NCBI GenBank assembly: GCA_947624465.1
Contig: CANQKJ010000075.1
Location: forward strand, 1-9,144
Length of the DNA: 9,144 nt
DNA from: an uncultured Oscillospiraceae bacterium
Lineage (GTDB): Bacteria; Bacillota; Clostridia; Oscillospirales; Oscillospiraceae
Direction: 5' to 3'
Part shown: piece by piece, positions 1-6,645 of the stretch
Numbering within the stretch: the first letter of the stretch is position 1
Layout: every line of letters begins with the position of its first letter
The notes under the pieces: model-generated
The model's input: the letters and a program-made list of their open reading frames with translations, nothing else
Told to the model about the DNA's origin: nothing
Database searches by the model: none
Program-made: the position numbers and the translations under genes

Positions 1-443
1 CCGGGGACCCGGAACTCAGAGGCCCGGTACACGTCCCCAAAGGCGTGGCGGGCGATGGTGATGGGCTTCTTCCAGTTCTTCACCACGGGGTCGATCCCCC
101 TGACCATGATGGGGGCCCGGAACACGGTGCCGTCCAAAATGGCCCGGATGGTGCCGTTGGGGGACTTCCACATCTGTGTCAGGTCATATTCCTTTACACG
201 CTGGGCGTTTGGGGTGATGGTGGCGCATTTCACCGCCACGCCGTACCGCTTGTTCGCCTCGGCGGCATCGATGGTGACCTGGTCTTTGGTGCGCTCCCGC
301 TCCGGCAGGCCTAAGTCGTAATACTCGGTTTTCAGGTCGATGTAAGGCTCCAGCAACTCCTCCTTGATCTGCTTCCAGAGGACGCGGGTCATCTCGTCGC
401 CGTCCATCTCCACCAGAGGGGTGGTCATCTTGATTTTGTCCAT
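1..443 (-). CDS. icd: NADP-dependent isocitrate dehydrogenase, N-terminal part (cut by window edge)
   Basis: Oxidatively decarboxylates isocitrate to 2-oxoglutarate with NADP+ in the cytoplasm, feeding glutamate synthesis and NADPH supply. Only the first 147 codons lie in the window; the C-terminal part is beyond position 1. The visible protein starts [20 protein letters not shown] and is of the homodimeric type shared with eukaryotic IDH1/IDH2, not the E. coli Icd type. Substrate-binding positions match human IDH1 numbering: TITPN at 75-79 with Thr77, SPNGTIR at 94-100 with Ser94 and Arg100, Arg109 in VFRAP, and Arg132 in ARHAFGD. The ATG at 443-441 is preceded by AAAGGAG at about 458-452, which fixes the start. 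It begins 34 bp after the stop of the DUF975 gene on the same strand with no hairpin between, so the two are probably cotranscribed. Family assignment is confident; subfamily placement is from motif memory. Confidence 0.95.
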   Translation of the reverse strand, partial: MDKIKMTTPLVEMDGDEMTRVLWKQIKEELLEPYIDLKTEYYDLGLPERERTKDQVTIDAAEANKRYGVAVKCATITPNAQRVKEYDLTQMWKSPNGTIRAILDGTVFRAPIMVRGIDPVVKNWKKPITIARHAFGDVYRASEFRVP

Positions 444-477
444 GGGGCTCGTACTCCTTTGCTGTGTCTTGGTTCGG

Positions 478-1779
478 TCATTCCTCGGGTCCCTCCGGCC
501 TGGCGGAGGAGTCGTCGGGCTTGTCCCAGGGATCCTCGGGGGCGTCGGCGCCGGCCGGGGCCTCGGGGACATCAGGGGCGGCGGGCGGCGCCGGAGGCGT
601 CCCGGGCACGGCGGGCTGCTGGGGCAGCTCCCTGGGCGGCTCCTGGGGCCGGGCCGGCGGGGCGGAAAAGCCGGTGCCGGAATAGGTGCCCTGACCGCCG
701 TTTTGGAACTCGTCGGTCCAGGTGTAGGTATTGTTTCCAGGGCCGTTCACCGGGGGCATGGGGGGCGTCCAGTCCTGCCGGGGCGCGGACACGTCGGCCC
801 CCGTCAGCCAGAAATAGAACCGGGCCTCGGTGCCGGTGACGTAGGGTCTGAGGTACAGGTTCAGGATCATCTGGATCAGCAGGAACAGCCCGAACAGCGC
901 CATAGTGACTATCAGGTCATAAACAGCGTTCATCATGTAAGTCTCGTCCATGATGCCGATCATCGCGTTGCCCACCGTCTCTCCGGCGAGGCCAGCGATC
1001 TTGACGGACAGGATGCCGCTGCCGATGAGGCCGGGTAGATACCAAATGATGAAGGACAGGTGCAGCCACACAAATTGCAGCAGATGGCCCCGCATGAGCC
1101 GCTTGCTCTCCCGGATGGCGGCCAGGCCGGAGACCCCCTGATCCACGATCAGGTAGTTGACCATGGCGTAGCGGAGGACAGCCCAGAGCATCCCCAGGAG
1201 CATCACGACCACGCCGGCGATCATCAGCAGGAGGCCGATGATGGGCAGCGTCGGGAAAGCGCTCATCAGCGCCCCGCCGACGCCGATGATGATAAGGCCG
1301 GCCACCGAGAACAGGATGCTCCACAGCGCGGCAAACACACACACCAGGAATTGGGTGACGATGATGGGCCATGCCATGCGGATCATGGCGAACAGCTTGT
1401 CGATGCCGGGATTGCGGCCCCGCACCATGTCCATGCAGTAGTCGGTGTAGCCCACGTCCATGGAGGCCTCCCACAGGTTGATGAGCAGGGCGCCCACGAG
1501 GGTGATGACCGTCATGTAGATTGCGGTGCCGGGGGGCACCGCGGCGGCGGGACCGGTGTTGCTGATGATGGTGTCATAGTTGCCGGAGAACATGGCGCCC
1601 ATCAGATCGGGGGACGTGAGGATGCCCCCGCCGGCCAGGAAGGTCACGACCGTGTTGATGACGCCGCTCACCAGCGCCACGATAAACAGGAAGAACAGGG
1701 TGACCCAAATGGGCCGGGGACGGGTGAGCTTCATGGCCTCCCGTACCTCGCGTTTGACTTGCCCGCGCTGGAAATTCAT
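478..1779 (-). CDS. DUF975-family integral membrane protein with proline-rich cytoplasmic-type tail
   Basis: A 433-residue multipass membrane protein of unknown function. About six hydrophobic segments are visible, near residues 24-50, 84-103, 135-168, 178-205, 233-257 and 287-309. The stretch [12 protein letters not shown] at 221-232, followed by [13 protein letters not shown], and the motif TGTEARFY at 315-322 are the hallmarks of DUF975 proteins, which are widespread in Firmicutes and have no settled role. After the last membrane segment comes a low-complexity tail (about 331-433) rich in Pro, Gly and Ala and ending acidic (26 prolines in 103 residues by my count). The ATG at 1779-1777 follows a GGGAGG ribosome site, and a small GC hairpin sits just upstream in the leader. 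The gene is separated from the upstream ATPase by a terminator and is followed 34 bp later by icd. The tail is probably disordered; whether it is typical of the family is uncertain. Confidence 0.88.
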   Translation of the reverse strand: MNFQRGQVKREVREAMKLTRPRPIWVTLFFLFIVALVSGVINTVVTFLAGGGILTSPDLMGAMFSGNYDTIISNTGPAAAVPPGTAIYMTVITLVGALLINLWEASMDVGYTDYCMDMVRGRNPGIDKLFAMIRMAWPIIVTQFLVCVFAALWSILFSVAGLIIIGVGGALMSAFPTLPIIGLLLMIAGVVVMLLGMLWAVLRYAMVNYLIVDQGVSGLAAIRESKRLMRGHLLQFVWLHLSFIIWYLPGLIGSGILSVKIAGLAGETVGNAMIGIMDETYMMNAVYDLIVTMALFGLFLLIQMILNLYLRPYVTGTEARFYFWLTGADVSAPRQDWTPPMPPVNGPGNNTYTWTDEFQNGGQGTYSGTGFSAPPARPQEPPRELPQQPAVPGTPPAPPAAPDVPEAPAGADAPEDPWDKPDDSSARPEGPEE

Positions 1780-1793
1780 AAGTACCTCCCTCC

Positions 1794-1810
1794 CGCCCCG
1801 CGCAGGGGCG
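1794..1810. other. Small GC hairpin in the DUF975 5' leader
   Basis: CGCCCC (1794-1799) and GGGGCG (1805-1810) form a perfect 6-bp stem around a 5-nt loop. On the minus strand it lies just upstream of the GGGAGG ribosome site of the DUF975 gene, where it could affect mRNA stability or initiation. It has no T run and is not a terminator. Confidence 0.4.
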
Positions 1811-1828
1811 TATGTAGTCTGACTCTAT

Positions 1829-1855
1829 TTTCTACCATTTTCCGGCGGATTGCAA
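1829..1855 (-). promoter_or_regulatory. Possible promoter of the DUF975-icd unit
   Basis: On the minus strand TTGCAA (1855-1850) is followed by TGGTAGAAAAT, giving an extended -10-like element TGGTAGAAA ending at 1829. The spacer to TAGAAA is 15 bp, shorter than ideal, so this is a weak call. Its position between the ATPase terminator and the DUF975 start supports it. Confidence 0.3.
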
Positions 1856-1886
1856 GACGAAGCCGCCTGATTTGCGGAGCGGGCGG

Positions 1887-1918
1887 AAAAGGCGGCGGAC
1901 GCTGCGTGTCCGCCGCCT
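1887..1918 (-). terminator. Rho-independent terminator of the P-type ATPase gene
   Basis: An 11-bp perfect stem (GTCCGCCGCCT at 1908-1918 with its complement at 1890-1900) encloses a 7-nt loop. Read on the minus strand it is followed by TTTT (1890-1887), the first T also pairing in the stem. It begins 6 bases beyond the ATPase stop codon. The T run is short, so some read-through into the DUF975 gene is possible. Confidence 0.75.
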
Positions 1919-1923
1919 GAATA

Positions 1924-4389
1924 TCATCGGTTTTTCACGGGGAGATACCCCTTTTTCCGCAGATAGTCCCGGAGAAGAACGGCGGCGGCGCTGCCCAGCT
2001 CGAAGGCCCGCTCGAACACGTAGATGACTGTCGGGGCCAACAGCAGGAACACGGTGATGACCAGGGCGGCCTGGAAGTCCAGGGGAACCAGATGGAACAC
2101 CTTGCCGAACCCCAGCACCGCCACCACAAAGGCCGCCGTCATGCAGCCCAGCATGGTCCAGCGCTTCCAGTCCAGGGGCTTGGAGATGTAATACAGCACC
2201 AGCAGGCCCACCGTCCCCATCACCACCGTGGCAAGCGTGGACAGGGTGGCCCGCTCGAAGGTGAAGGCGTACACGAACAACTCGATGCCCACCATCAGCA
2301 CGATGTTGGTAAGGCCCCCCGGCAGGGCCCGGCGCAGCACGTTGGTCATGAAGCGGCCCCTGACGATCTCATGGTTGGGCTCCAGGGCTAGCAGGAAGGA
2401 TGGGATGCCGATGGTCACCGCGCTGATCAGGGTGAGCTGGATGGGGCTGGAGAAAGGATAGGGGAAACCGGCGAACACCGTGAACAGGGACAGGAAGAAG
2501 GACATGATGTTCTTCACCAGGTACAGGGCGGCGGAGCGCTGGATGTTGTTGATGACCCGTCTCCCCTCCTCCACCACCTGGGGCATGGAGGCGAAATTGG
2601 AGTCCAGCAGGACCACCTGGGCCACCTGGCAGGCGGCCTCGGCCCCGGAGGCCATGGCGATGCCGCAGTTGGCGTCCTTGAGGGCCAGCACGTCGTTCAC
2701 GCCGTCCCCCGTCATGGCCACCGTGTGGCCCGCCTTCTGGAGGGCCTTCACCAGCTTGCGCTTCTGGTCCGGGGTCACCCGGCCGAACACGGTGTAGTCC
2801 CGGATCGCCCGGTCATAGTCCTCCGGGTTTTTCAGAGTGGCGGCGTCCACGCATTTATCCGCGTCCGGGATGTTGGCGGAGGCCGCCACGGCGGACACGG
2901 TGGAGGGGTTGTCCCCGGAGATGACCTTGACGGCCACCCCCTGTCTGGCAAAGTAGGCGAAGGTGTCGGGGGCCTCGGCCCGGACGGGATTGCTCAGCAC
3001 CGCCAGCGCCACCGGCGTCACCCCGCCCACGATGCCGCCCTCGGCGGTGGGAGGCTGGTCGCACTTGGCCAGCAGCAGCACCCGGCAGCCCTTGTCCTGG
3101 TAGGGCTTTACCTTCTCCTGCAGCTCCTTGTATCGGGCCTTCAGGATGAACTCCGGCGCGCCGATCACAAAGGTTCCGTGGCCTTTGAAGGCCACCGCCG
3201 ACCACTTGTTTGCGGAGGTGAAGGGCACGGTGCGCTCCACCGGCCAGTAGGTGCCCTTGTCGAACCGGGCGGCCATAGCCCTCGCGGTGTCGTTGTCGGC
3301 CTCCATGGCCTTGTAGTAGGCGTTGAAGGTGTCCTCCACCACCGAGGCAGGGAACCGGGCCTCGTCCAGGCAGACAATCTCCTTCACCGTCATGTCCGGC
3401 TCGGTGATGGTGCCTGTCTTGTCCACGCACAGCACATCCACCCGGGCCAGGGTCTCCACGGCGGCCAGCTCGTGGACCAGCGTCTGCCGCCCCGCCAGCC
3501 GCATGACCGACACCGCCAGGGCCACCGAGGTGAGCAGATAGAGGCCCTCCGGGATCATGCCGATGAGGGCGGCCACCATAGAGGTGATGGAGCCGGCGAA
3601 GCCCTCCTCCAACACGAAGTAGCTGTTGCAGAACAGGGCGATGCCGATGGGGATCAGGGCGAAGCCGATAAAGCGGATCAGCCTGTCCAGAGACTTCATC
3701 ATCTCGGACCGGCCCACCCCACGGTCCTCCCGGGCCTGCTGGGCCAGTCGGGCGGCGTAGCTGTCCGCTCCCACAAAGTCCAGCCGCATCCGGCACTTGC
3801 CGGAGACCACGAAGCTGCCGGACAGCAGCTTGTCGTCCTTGTTTTTGGTGATGGGGTCGGCCTCGCCGGTGATAAGGGCCTCGTTCACCGTCACCTGGCC
3901 CGACATCACCGGGCCGTCGGCGGGGATCTGATCCCCGGCCCCCAGCTCCACGATATCCTCCCGCACCAGCTTGCGGACGGGCACGGTGCCCAACTGTCCG
4001 TCCCGCAGCACCTTTACCCTGGCCTCGGAGATCAGGTCCAGCTTGGCCAGAGTGGCCCGGGAACGGAGCTGCTGGATAATGCCGATGAGGGAATTGACCA
4101 CGGCGATGACCAGGAAGAACATATCGGTGAAGCTGCGGGCGATGACCAGCAGCACCGCCAGCACCACGAACACCAGGTTGAAGAAGGTCAGGGTGTTCTC
4201 CTTGATGATCTCCCCGGTGGTTTTGGCGTTGGAGCGGCCGGAGTCGTTGCCGTAGCCGCCCGCCAGCAGCTCGTTGGCCTGCTGGGTGGTGAGCCCCTGC
4301 CGGGGGTCCGGGAAGACGCGCTCGATCTTCCTGCGGTAATTGACCTCGCCCAGTTTGGGCTGCCGCCCCCTGCCCTGCCGTGACGCCAT
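1924..4389 (-). CDS. P-type cation-translocating ATPase (CtpE/Exp7-like)
   Basis: An 821-residue membrane pump that uses ATP to move a cation; the ion is not certain. All core P-type motifs are present: actuator TGEADPITK at 174-182, phosphorylation site DKTGT with Asp323, nucleotide-domain KWSA at 395-398 and IGAPE at 409-413, SGDNPSTV at 491-498, and hinge TGDGVNDVLALKDA at 560-573. Membrane pairs lie near 66-105 and 238-292, with a C-terminal bundle from about 622 to 795. The M4 motif is IPEGL (279-283) rather than PEAL or CPC, which argues against a heavy-metal pump and for the group containing mycobacterial CtpE and pneumococcal Exp7, for which calcium transport has been reported for CtpE. 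M6 (about 650-668) lacks the usual N-x3-DxxPA set. No metal-binding N-terminal domain is present; the N-terminus is a short basic segment. The ATG at 4389-4387 follows AAAAGGGGG. It is a single-gene unit with its own promoter and terminator. Confidence 0.93.
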   Translation of the reverse strand: MASRQGRGRQPKLGEVNYRRKIERVFPDPRQGLTTQQANELLAGGYGNDSGRSNAKTTGEIIKENTLTFFNLVFVVLAVLLVIARSFTDMFFLVIAVVNSLIGIIQQLRSRATLAKLDLISEARVKVLRDGQLGTVPVRKLVREDIVELGAGDQIPADGPVMSGQVTVNEALITGEADPITKNKDDKLLSGSFVVSGKCRMRLDFVGADSYAARLAQQAREDRGVGRSEMMKSLDRLIRFIGFALIPIGIALFCNSYFVLEEGFAGSITSMVAALIGMIPEGLYLLTSVALAVSVMRLAGRQTLVHELAAVETLARVDVLCVDKTGTITEPDMTVKEIVCLDEARFPASVVEDTFNAYYKAMEADNDTARAMAARFDKGTYWPVERTVPFTSANKWSAVAFKGHGTFVIGAPEFILKARYKELQEKVKPYQDKGCRVLLLAKCDQPPTAEGGIVGGVTPVALAVLSNPVRAEAPDTFAYFARQGVAVKVISGDNPSTVSAVAASANIPDADKCVDAATLKNPEDYDRAIRDYTVFGRVTPDQKRKLVKALQKAGHTVAMTGDGVNDVLALKDANCGIAMASGAEAACQVAQVVLLDSNFASMPQVVEEGRRVINNIQRSAALYLVKNIMSFFLSLFTVFAGFPYPFSSPIQLTLISAVTIGIPSFLLALEPNHEIVRGRFMTNVLRRALPGGLTNIVLMVGIELFVYAFTFERATLSTLATVVMGTVGLLVLYYISKPLDWKRWTMLGCMTAAFVVAVLGFGKVFHLVPLDFQAALVITVFLLLAPTVIYVFERAFELGSAAAVLLRDYLRKKGYLPVKNR

Positions 4390-4434
4390 GGCCCCGCCCC
4401 CTTTTCAACTGTTTTCGGCAAAATATCAATTATT

Positions 4435-4463
4435 ACCATACCACAAAAGCGCGGCGGCGTAAA
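4435..4463 (-). promoter_or_regulatory. Probable promoter of the P-type ATPase gene
   Basis: On the minus strand TTTACG (4463-4458) and TATGGT (4440-4435) are separated by 17 bp, and the -10 is preceded by TG-N (TGGTATGGT), an extended -10 arrangement. The start site would fall about 40 bases ahead of the ATPase ATG. Confidence 0.4.
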
Positions 4464-4535
4464 GCGTCAAAACGTTAAGTTTATTTTAACTTTGGCAAGC
4501 GCGCCCTAATCCGCGCCGGAGGCTGGATTTTGCTC

Positions 4536-4565
4536 TTGACGGAACGGGCGGGCCTGTGCTAAAAT
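4536..4565 (+). promoter_or_regulatory. Promoter of the tRNA-Thr locus
   Basis: TTGACG (4536-4541) and TAAAAT (4560-4565) with an 18-bp spacer form a strong sigma-A-type promoter. Transcription would start near 4572, about 20 bases ahead of the broken tRNA half, and continue through the intact tRNA to the palindromic terminator. Confidence 0.75.
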
Positions 4566-4590
4566 ATGCGCTGTCGACGGAATAGGATAT

Positions 4591-4628
4591 GCTAGTGTAG
4601 CTCAGCCGGTAGAGCAGCTGATTCGTAA
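4591..4628 (+). pseudogene. 5' half of a tRNA-Thr(CGU), broken at the anticodon loop
   Basis: Starts GCTAGTG (5' acceptor strand), has a D-arm with stem GCTC/GAGC (4600-4603 and 4612-4615) around AGCCGGTA, then a 5' anticodon strand and the loop TTCGTAA (4622-4628) with anticodon CGT at 4624-4626. The following bases do not supply the complementary anticodon strand, T-arm or 3' acceptor strand. It therefore cannot fold as a tRNA. It closely parallels the 5' half of the intact tRNA that starts 57 bases later, and both are preceded by ATAT. The promoter was kept, so the fragment is transcribed as leader. Confidence 0.75.
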
Positions 4629-4647
4629 CTACCAGACAATCGAATAT

Positions 4648-4722
4648 GCTGATGTGGCTCAATGGTAGAGCATCTCACTCGTAATGAGAAGGTTGTGGGT
4701 TCGATTCCCACCATCAGCTCCA
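4648..4722 (+). tRNA. tRNA-Thr (anticodon CGU), CCA encoded
   Basis: A complete cloverleaf can be drawn by eye. Acceptor GCTGATG (4648-4654) pairs with CATCAGC (4712-4718). The D-stem is GCTC/GAGC, and the anticodon stem TCTCA/TGAGA surrounds CTCGTAA with anticodon CGT at 4680-4682. The variable loop is AGGTT, and the T-stem GTGGG/CCCAC surrounds TTCGATT. Discriminator T4719 is followed by CCA at 4720-4722. Codon read is ACG. It lies next to an integrase gene pointing towards it, the usual layout for a tRNA used as an integration site. Confidence 0.95.
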
Positions 4723-4771
4723 ATAACCTTGGAATATCGGGCGATATTCCAAGGTTATTTCACTTTTTCAG
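4722..4771 (+). terminator. Long palindromic terminator of the tRNA-Thr gene
   Basis: Bases 4722-4739 and 4742-4759 are perfect reverse complements (18 bp) separated by only GG, followed by TTTCACTTTTT. The stem begins at the last A of the encoded CCA, so terminator and tRNA end overlap by one base. It may also act in the opposite direction. Confidence 0.8.
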
Positions 4772-4842
4772 CGATTTTCAATGGGCCTTCAGAAAGGATC
4801 GGTTTGTAATGCTTCCTCACTTTACAGGTCTGATAATTTGCA

Positions 4843-4863
4843 TGACCCACACCCTGACCCACA
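4843..4863. repeat. Paired direct repeat TGACCCACA, candidate arm-type integrase binding sites
   Basis: TGACCCACA occurs at 4843-4851 and again at 4855-4863, a 12-bp period, between the tRNA and the 3' end of the integrase gene. Short direct repeats in this place are where the N-terminal domain of ICE and phage tyrosine integrases binds (arm sites). The function is inferred from position and repetition. Confidence 0.5.
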
Positions 4864-4876
4864 AGCGGAAAGCACT

Positions 4877-4922
4877 AAAAAGGCCCCAGGACCGCCGGAG
4901 ATGATCTCCCGCGGTCCTGGGG
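4877..4922 (-). terminator. Terminator of the integrase operon, possibly bidirectional
   Basis: CCCCAGGACCGC (4884-4895) pairs perfectly with 4911-4922, and the interior GGAGAT/ATCTCC extends the dyad into a near-complete 39-bp palindrome. Read on the minus strand it lies 16 bases after the integrase stop and is followed by CTTTTT (4882-4877). On the plus strand it is followed by the T-rich TATTTTATT, so it may stop both directions. Confidence 0.85.
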
Positions 4923-4938
4923 TATTTTATTCCGCCCG

Positions 4939-6090
4939 TCATACCATCTGCTCCATGAACGCCCCCATCTTTTGGGCCGCCTCCTCCTGGGCCGCGCGGG
5001 TGGCGTGGGTGTAGGTGCGGAGGGTGAAGCCGGCGTCGTAGTGACCCAGCATGGTGGACACCGTTTTCACGTCCACCCCGTTCTGGAGCGCCATGGTGGC
5101 GAAAGTGTGGCGCAGATCATGGAAGCGGATGGGTTCCAGCCCCGCCTCCTTCAGGAACCGCTTGTGAAGGTTCACCACCGAGTCCGGGTGGTACATCTCC
5201 CCTGTCCTGGGCGATGGGAACAGGTACAGGTTGTCTGGATGCTTTTCATGCTCCTGCACGAGCAGATCCACCGCCTCCTGTGGGATGGAGATGCTACGGA
5301 CAGATGTCTCGGTCTTGGGCCGGCTGATGACCATCTTCCCGTCTCGCATAGATACCTGTTTGCTAACGGAGATGGTTTTCCTCTCCACATCCAGGTCATC
5401 CCAGCGGAGCGCCGTCAGTTCTCCTTTTCGCACCCCGCTGACCAGTTCCAGATAGAACATCGGGAGGACGCCGTGCTTTTCCGCCACTTTAAGATATACC
5501 TTGATATCCTCTGGATTCAGGATCTTCATCTCCTGCTTTTCCAGCTTGGGGATGATGCAGTCCTCGGTGGGGTTGCGGAGGATCAGCCGCTCCTTCACCG
5601 CCCGGTCCAGGGCATTGTGGAGCATCATGTGGATGCCCCGGACGGTGGCGTTGCTCAACCCTGGCCTCTTTTCCTTCTGTGCCTCCCGCAGACGCCCGTT
5701 CTCCTGCAGATCGCGGTACAGCTTCTGCAGGTCCCTGCCGGTCAGCCGGCTCAGCTTGATGTTCCCGATCCGCGGGATGACGTGCTGCTCGATGCTGCGT
5801 CGGTAATACTCCGCGGTGCTGTAGCGGACGTTGGGCTTGGAGTACAGCTCGTACCACGTTTTCAGCCATACCGTCACCGTGTACTCCCCCGCCCTGGCTA
5901 CATCCACCTGTTCCGCCTCGGCTATCGCCGTTTTGAGCTTTTCCCGGACCTCCGCCTGGGTCTTGCCAAGCACGTTCTTTATGATCCGCTTGCCAGTCCT
6001 TGGGTCATGTCCAGCGGTATACCGTCCTTCCCACCGGCCGTCCTTTCGCTTGCGGATGTTCCCCTCGCCGCTGGCACGCTTTTTTGCCAT
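4939..6090 (-). CDS. int: Tyrosine recombinase / phage-ICE-type integrase
   Basis: Catalyses site-specific integration and excision of a mobile element, probably at the adjacent tRNA-Thr. In the 383-residue form the N-terminus (GNIRKRKDGRWEGRY, 10-24) resembles the arm-DNA-binding domain of Tn916/ICEBs1-type integrases. A helical core-binding domain spans about 70-170, and the catalytic domain runs from about 190. The active-site set is complete: Arg221 (GVRKGE), Lys259 (RPKTETS), His324 and Arg327 (HDLRH), His350 (MLGH) and the nucleophile Tyr360 (RTYTH). I chose ATG at 6090-6088. GGAGG at 6104-6100 is 9 bases from it, whereas the GTG at 6096 would be only 3 bases from that site. With this start the gene begins 2 bases after the stop of the upstream small gene, so the two are cotranscribed and probably translationally coupled. 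The gene appears intact. Confidence 0.95.
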   Translation of the reverse strand: MAKKRASGEGNIRKRKDGRWEGRYTAGHDPRTGKRIIKNVLGKTQAEVREKLKTAIAEAEQVDVARAGEYTVTVWLKTWYELYSKPNVRYSTAEYYRRSIEQHVIPRIGNIKLSRLTGRDLQKLYRDLQENGRLREAQKEKRPGLSNATVRGIHMMLHNALDRAVKERLILRNPTEDCIIPKLEKQEMKILNPEDIKVYLKVAEKHGVLPMFYLELVSGVRKGELTALRWDDLDVERKTISVSKQVSMRDGKMVISRPKTETSVRSISIPQEAVDLLVQEHEKHPDNLYLFPSPRTGEMYHPDSVVNLHKRFLKEAGLEPIRFHDLRHTFATMALQNGVDVKTVSTMLGHYDAGFTLRTYTHATRAAQEEAAQKMGAFMEQMV

Positions 6091-6092
6091 CG

Positions 6093-6398
6093 TCACTCAC
6101 CTCCGTTTCGTTTTCTTGCCTGTTCTTCGTTCTCTCCGTCGAAGGAGTAGAGCGGCAGTTCGACCAGCTCCTGTTCGATCCCTCTGGCCAGCCGTATGCC
6201 GGAGACGAAGCTGTCCAGTAAGGTTTGGTCCCGCAAATCGTCCTCCAGATCCAGCAGATGGAGCAGCAGGACTCGCTGGCTCTTACCAAGCTGTCCCCGC
6301 AGGCGGGCAAGGATCCTGTCCCGCTCACGCTGCACCTTCACCGCTTCGGGTGACGCTGTGGTGAACCGTTCGTGCAGGGCTTTCAGGTATTCGGGCAT
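6093..6398 (-). CDS. Small hypothetical protein of the integrase operon (possibly DUF6809-like)
   Basis: A 101-residue, charged, mostly helical protein with no signal peptide. The N-terminal half is basic (KVQRERDRILARLRGQLGKSQR, split at about 21-42). An amphipathic centre follows, with LLHLLDLEDDLRDQ (45-58) and SFVSGIRLARGI (63-74), and the C-terminus is acidic, then basic. The pattern of a central acidic helix followed by an F-x-x-G-x-R-L-A/G segment recalls small proteins annotated DUF6809 in Clostridia, but that is from memory. The start is the ATG at 6398-6396, which has AAGGAGG 8 bases upstream. The longer form beginning GTG at 6422 would place that ribosome site inside the gene. The stop lies 2 bases before the integrase ATG. 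A role in element maintenance or recombination control is only suggested by the operon. Confidence 0.75.
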   Translation of the reverse strand: MPEYLKALHERFTTASPEAVKVQRERDRILARLRGQLGKSQRVLLLHLLDLEDDLRDQTLLDSFVSGIRLARGIEQELVELPLYSFDGENEEQARKRNGGE

Positions 6399-6428
6399 GG
6401 TGGTCGCCTCCTTCAGCGACACACAATA

Positions 6429-6458
6429 CCACCCCTGGCCGGGAATAGCCAGGGGTGG
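6429..6458. repeat. Perfect 11-bp inverted repeat upstream of the integrase operon
   Basis: CCACCCCTGGC (6429-6439) and GCCAGGGGTGG (6448-6458) enclose an 8-nt loop. It sits about 30 bases ahead of the small gene's start. On neither strand is it followed by a proper T run, so it is a poor terminator. It could be an operator, a leader RNA hairpin, or the remnant terminator of a lost gene. Confidence 0.6.
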
Positions 6459-6645
6459 AACGCAGAGTTAGCAGATTGTTATCATTTTTGACGGGTCTTC
6501 TTTGTTTACAGCGAGGTAACTATGGCGCTCGTCAAGAAAAAATCCTGAACGATTTTGTAAATAAAACTCGTTCTGCATATTTTTCTAAGGCAGAAGACCG
6601 TACCCTATAGGGATCCACACACAAACTTGCCTCAAAAAACCACGC
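6459..6645. other. AT-rich gap between integrase operon and hydrolase gene
   Basis: No coding region is supported here. It contains the terminator at 6537-6573. On the minus strand there is a weak promoter-like pair, TTGACG (6535-6530) and TGTAAA (6510-6505), with a 19-bp spacer, which could start the integrase operon. A 10-bp palindrome CCCTATAGGG lies at 6603-6612. I found no copy of the tRNA 3' end that could mark an attachment site. Confidence 0.4.
6537..6573 (-). terminator. Probable terminator of the secreted hydrolase gene
   Basis: GAACGATTTT (6547-6556) pairs with AAAA plus TCGTTC (6563-6573) with one bulged C. Read on the minus strand the hairpin is followed by AGGA and a run of six T (6542-6537). 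It lies about 70 bases after the hydrolase stop and separates that gene from the integrase operon. Confidence 0.55.

Noticed and set aside
1060..1920. 286-codon plus-strand frame over the DUF975 gene
   Set aside because: Histidine/aspartate-rich antisense shadow with no domain; the minus-strand membrane protein is convincing.
2725..4383. 552-codon plus-strand open frame antisense to the ATPase
   Set aside because: Its product is a histidine/glycine-rich string with no domain, while the minus strand carries every P-type ATPase motif. Long antisense frames are expected in GC-rich DNA.
4477..4492. AAGTT/AACTT hairpin between the ATPase and tRNA promoters
   Set aside because: A 5-bp A/T-rich stem is too weak to distinguish from chance in this AT-rich gap.
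4662..4904. 80-codon plus-strand frame starting MVEHLTRNEK
   Set aside because: It begins inside the tRNA-Thr gene and runs through the terminator palindromes; there is no ribosome site. The peptide is the usual mistranslation of a tRNA.
4972..6150. 392-codon plus-strand open frame antisense to the integrase
   Set aside because: No recognisable domain or ribosome site; the minus-strand integrase explains the region completely.
6603..6612. CCCTATAGGG palindrome as a possible attachment site or operator
   Set aside because: Only 10 bp, occurs once, and its flanks do not extend the symmetry or match the tRNA.
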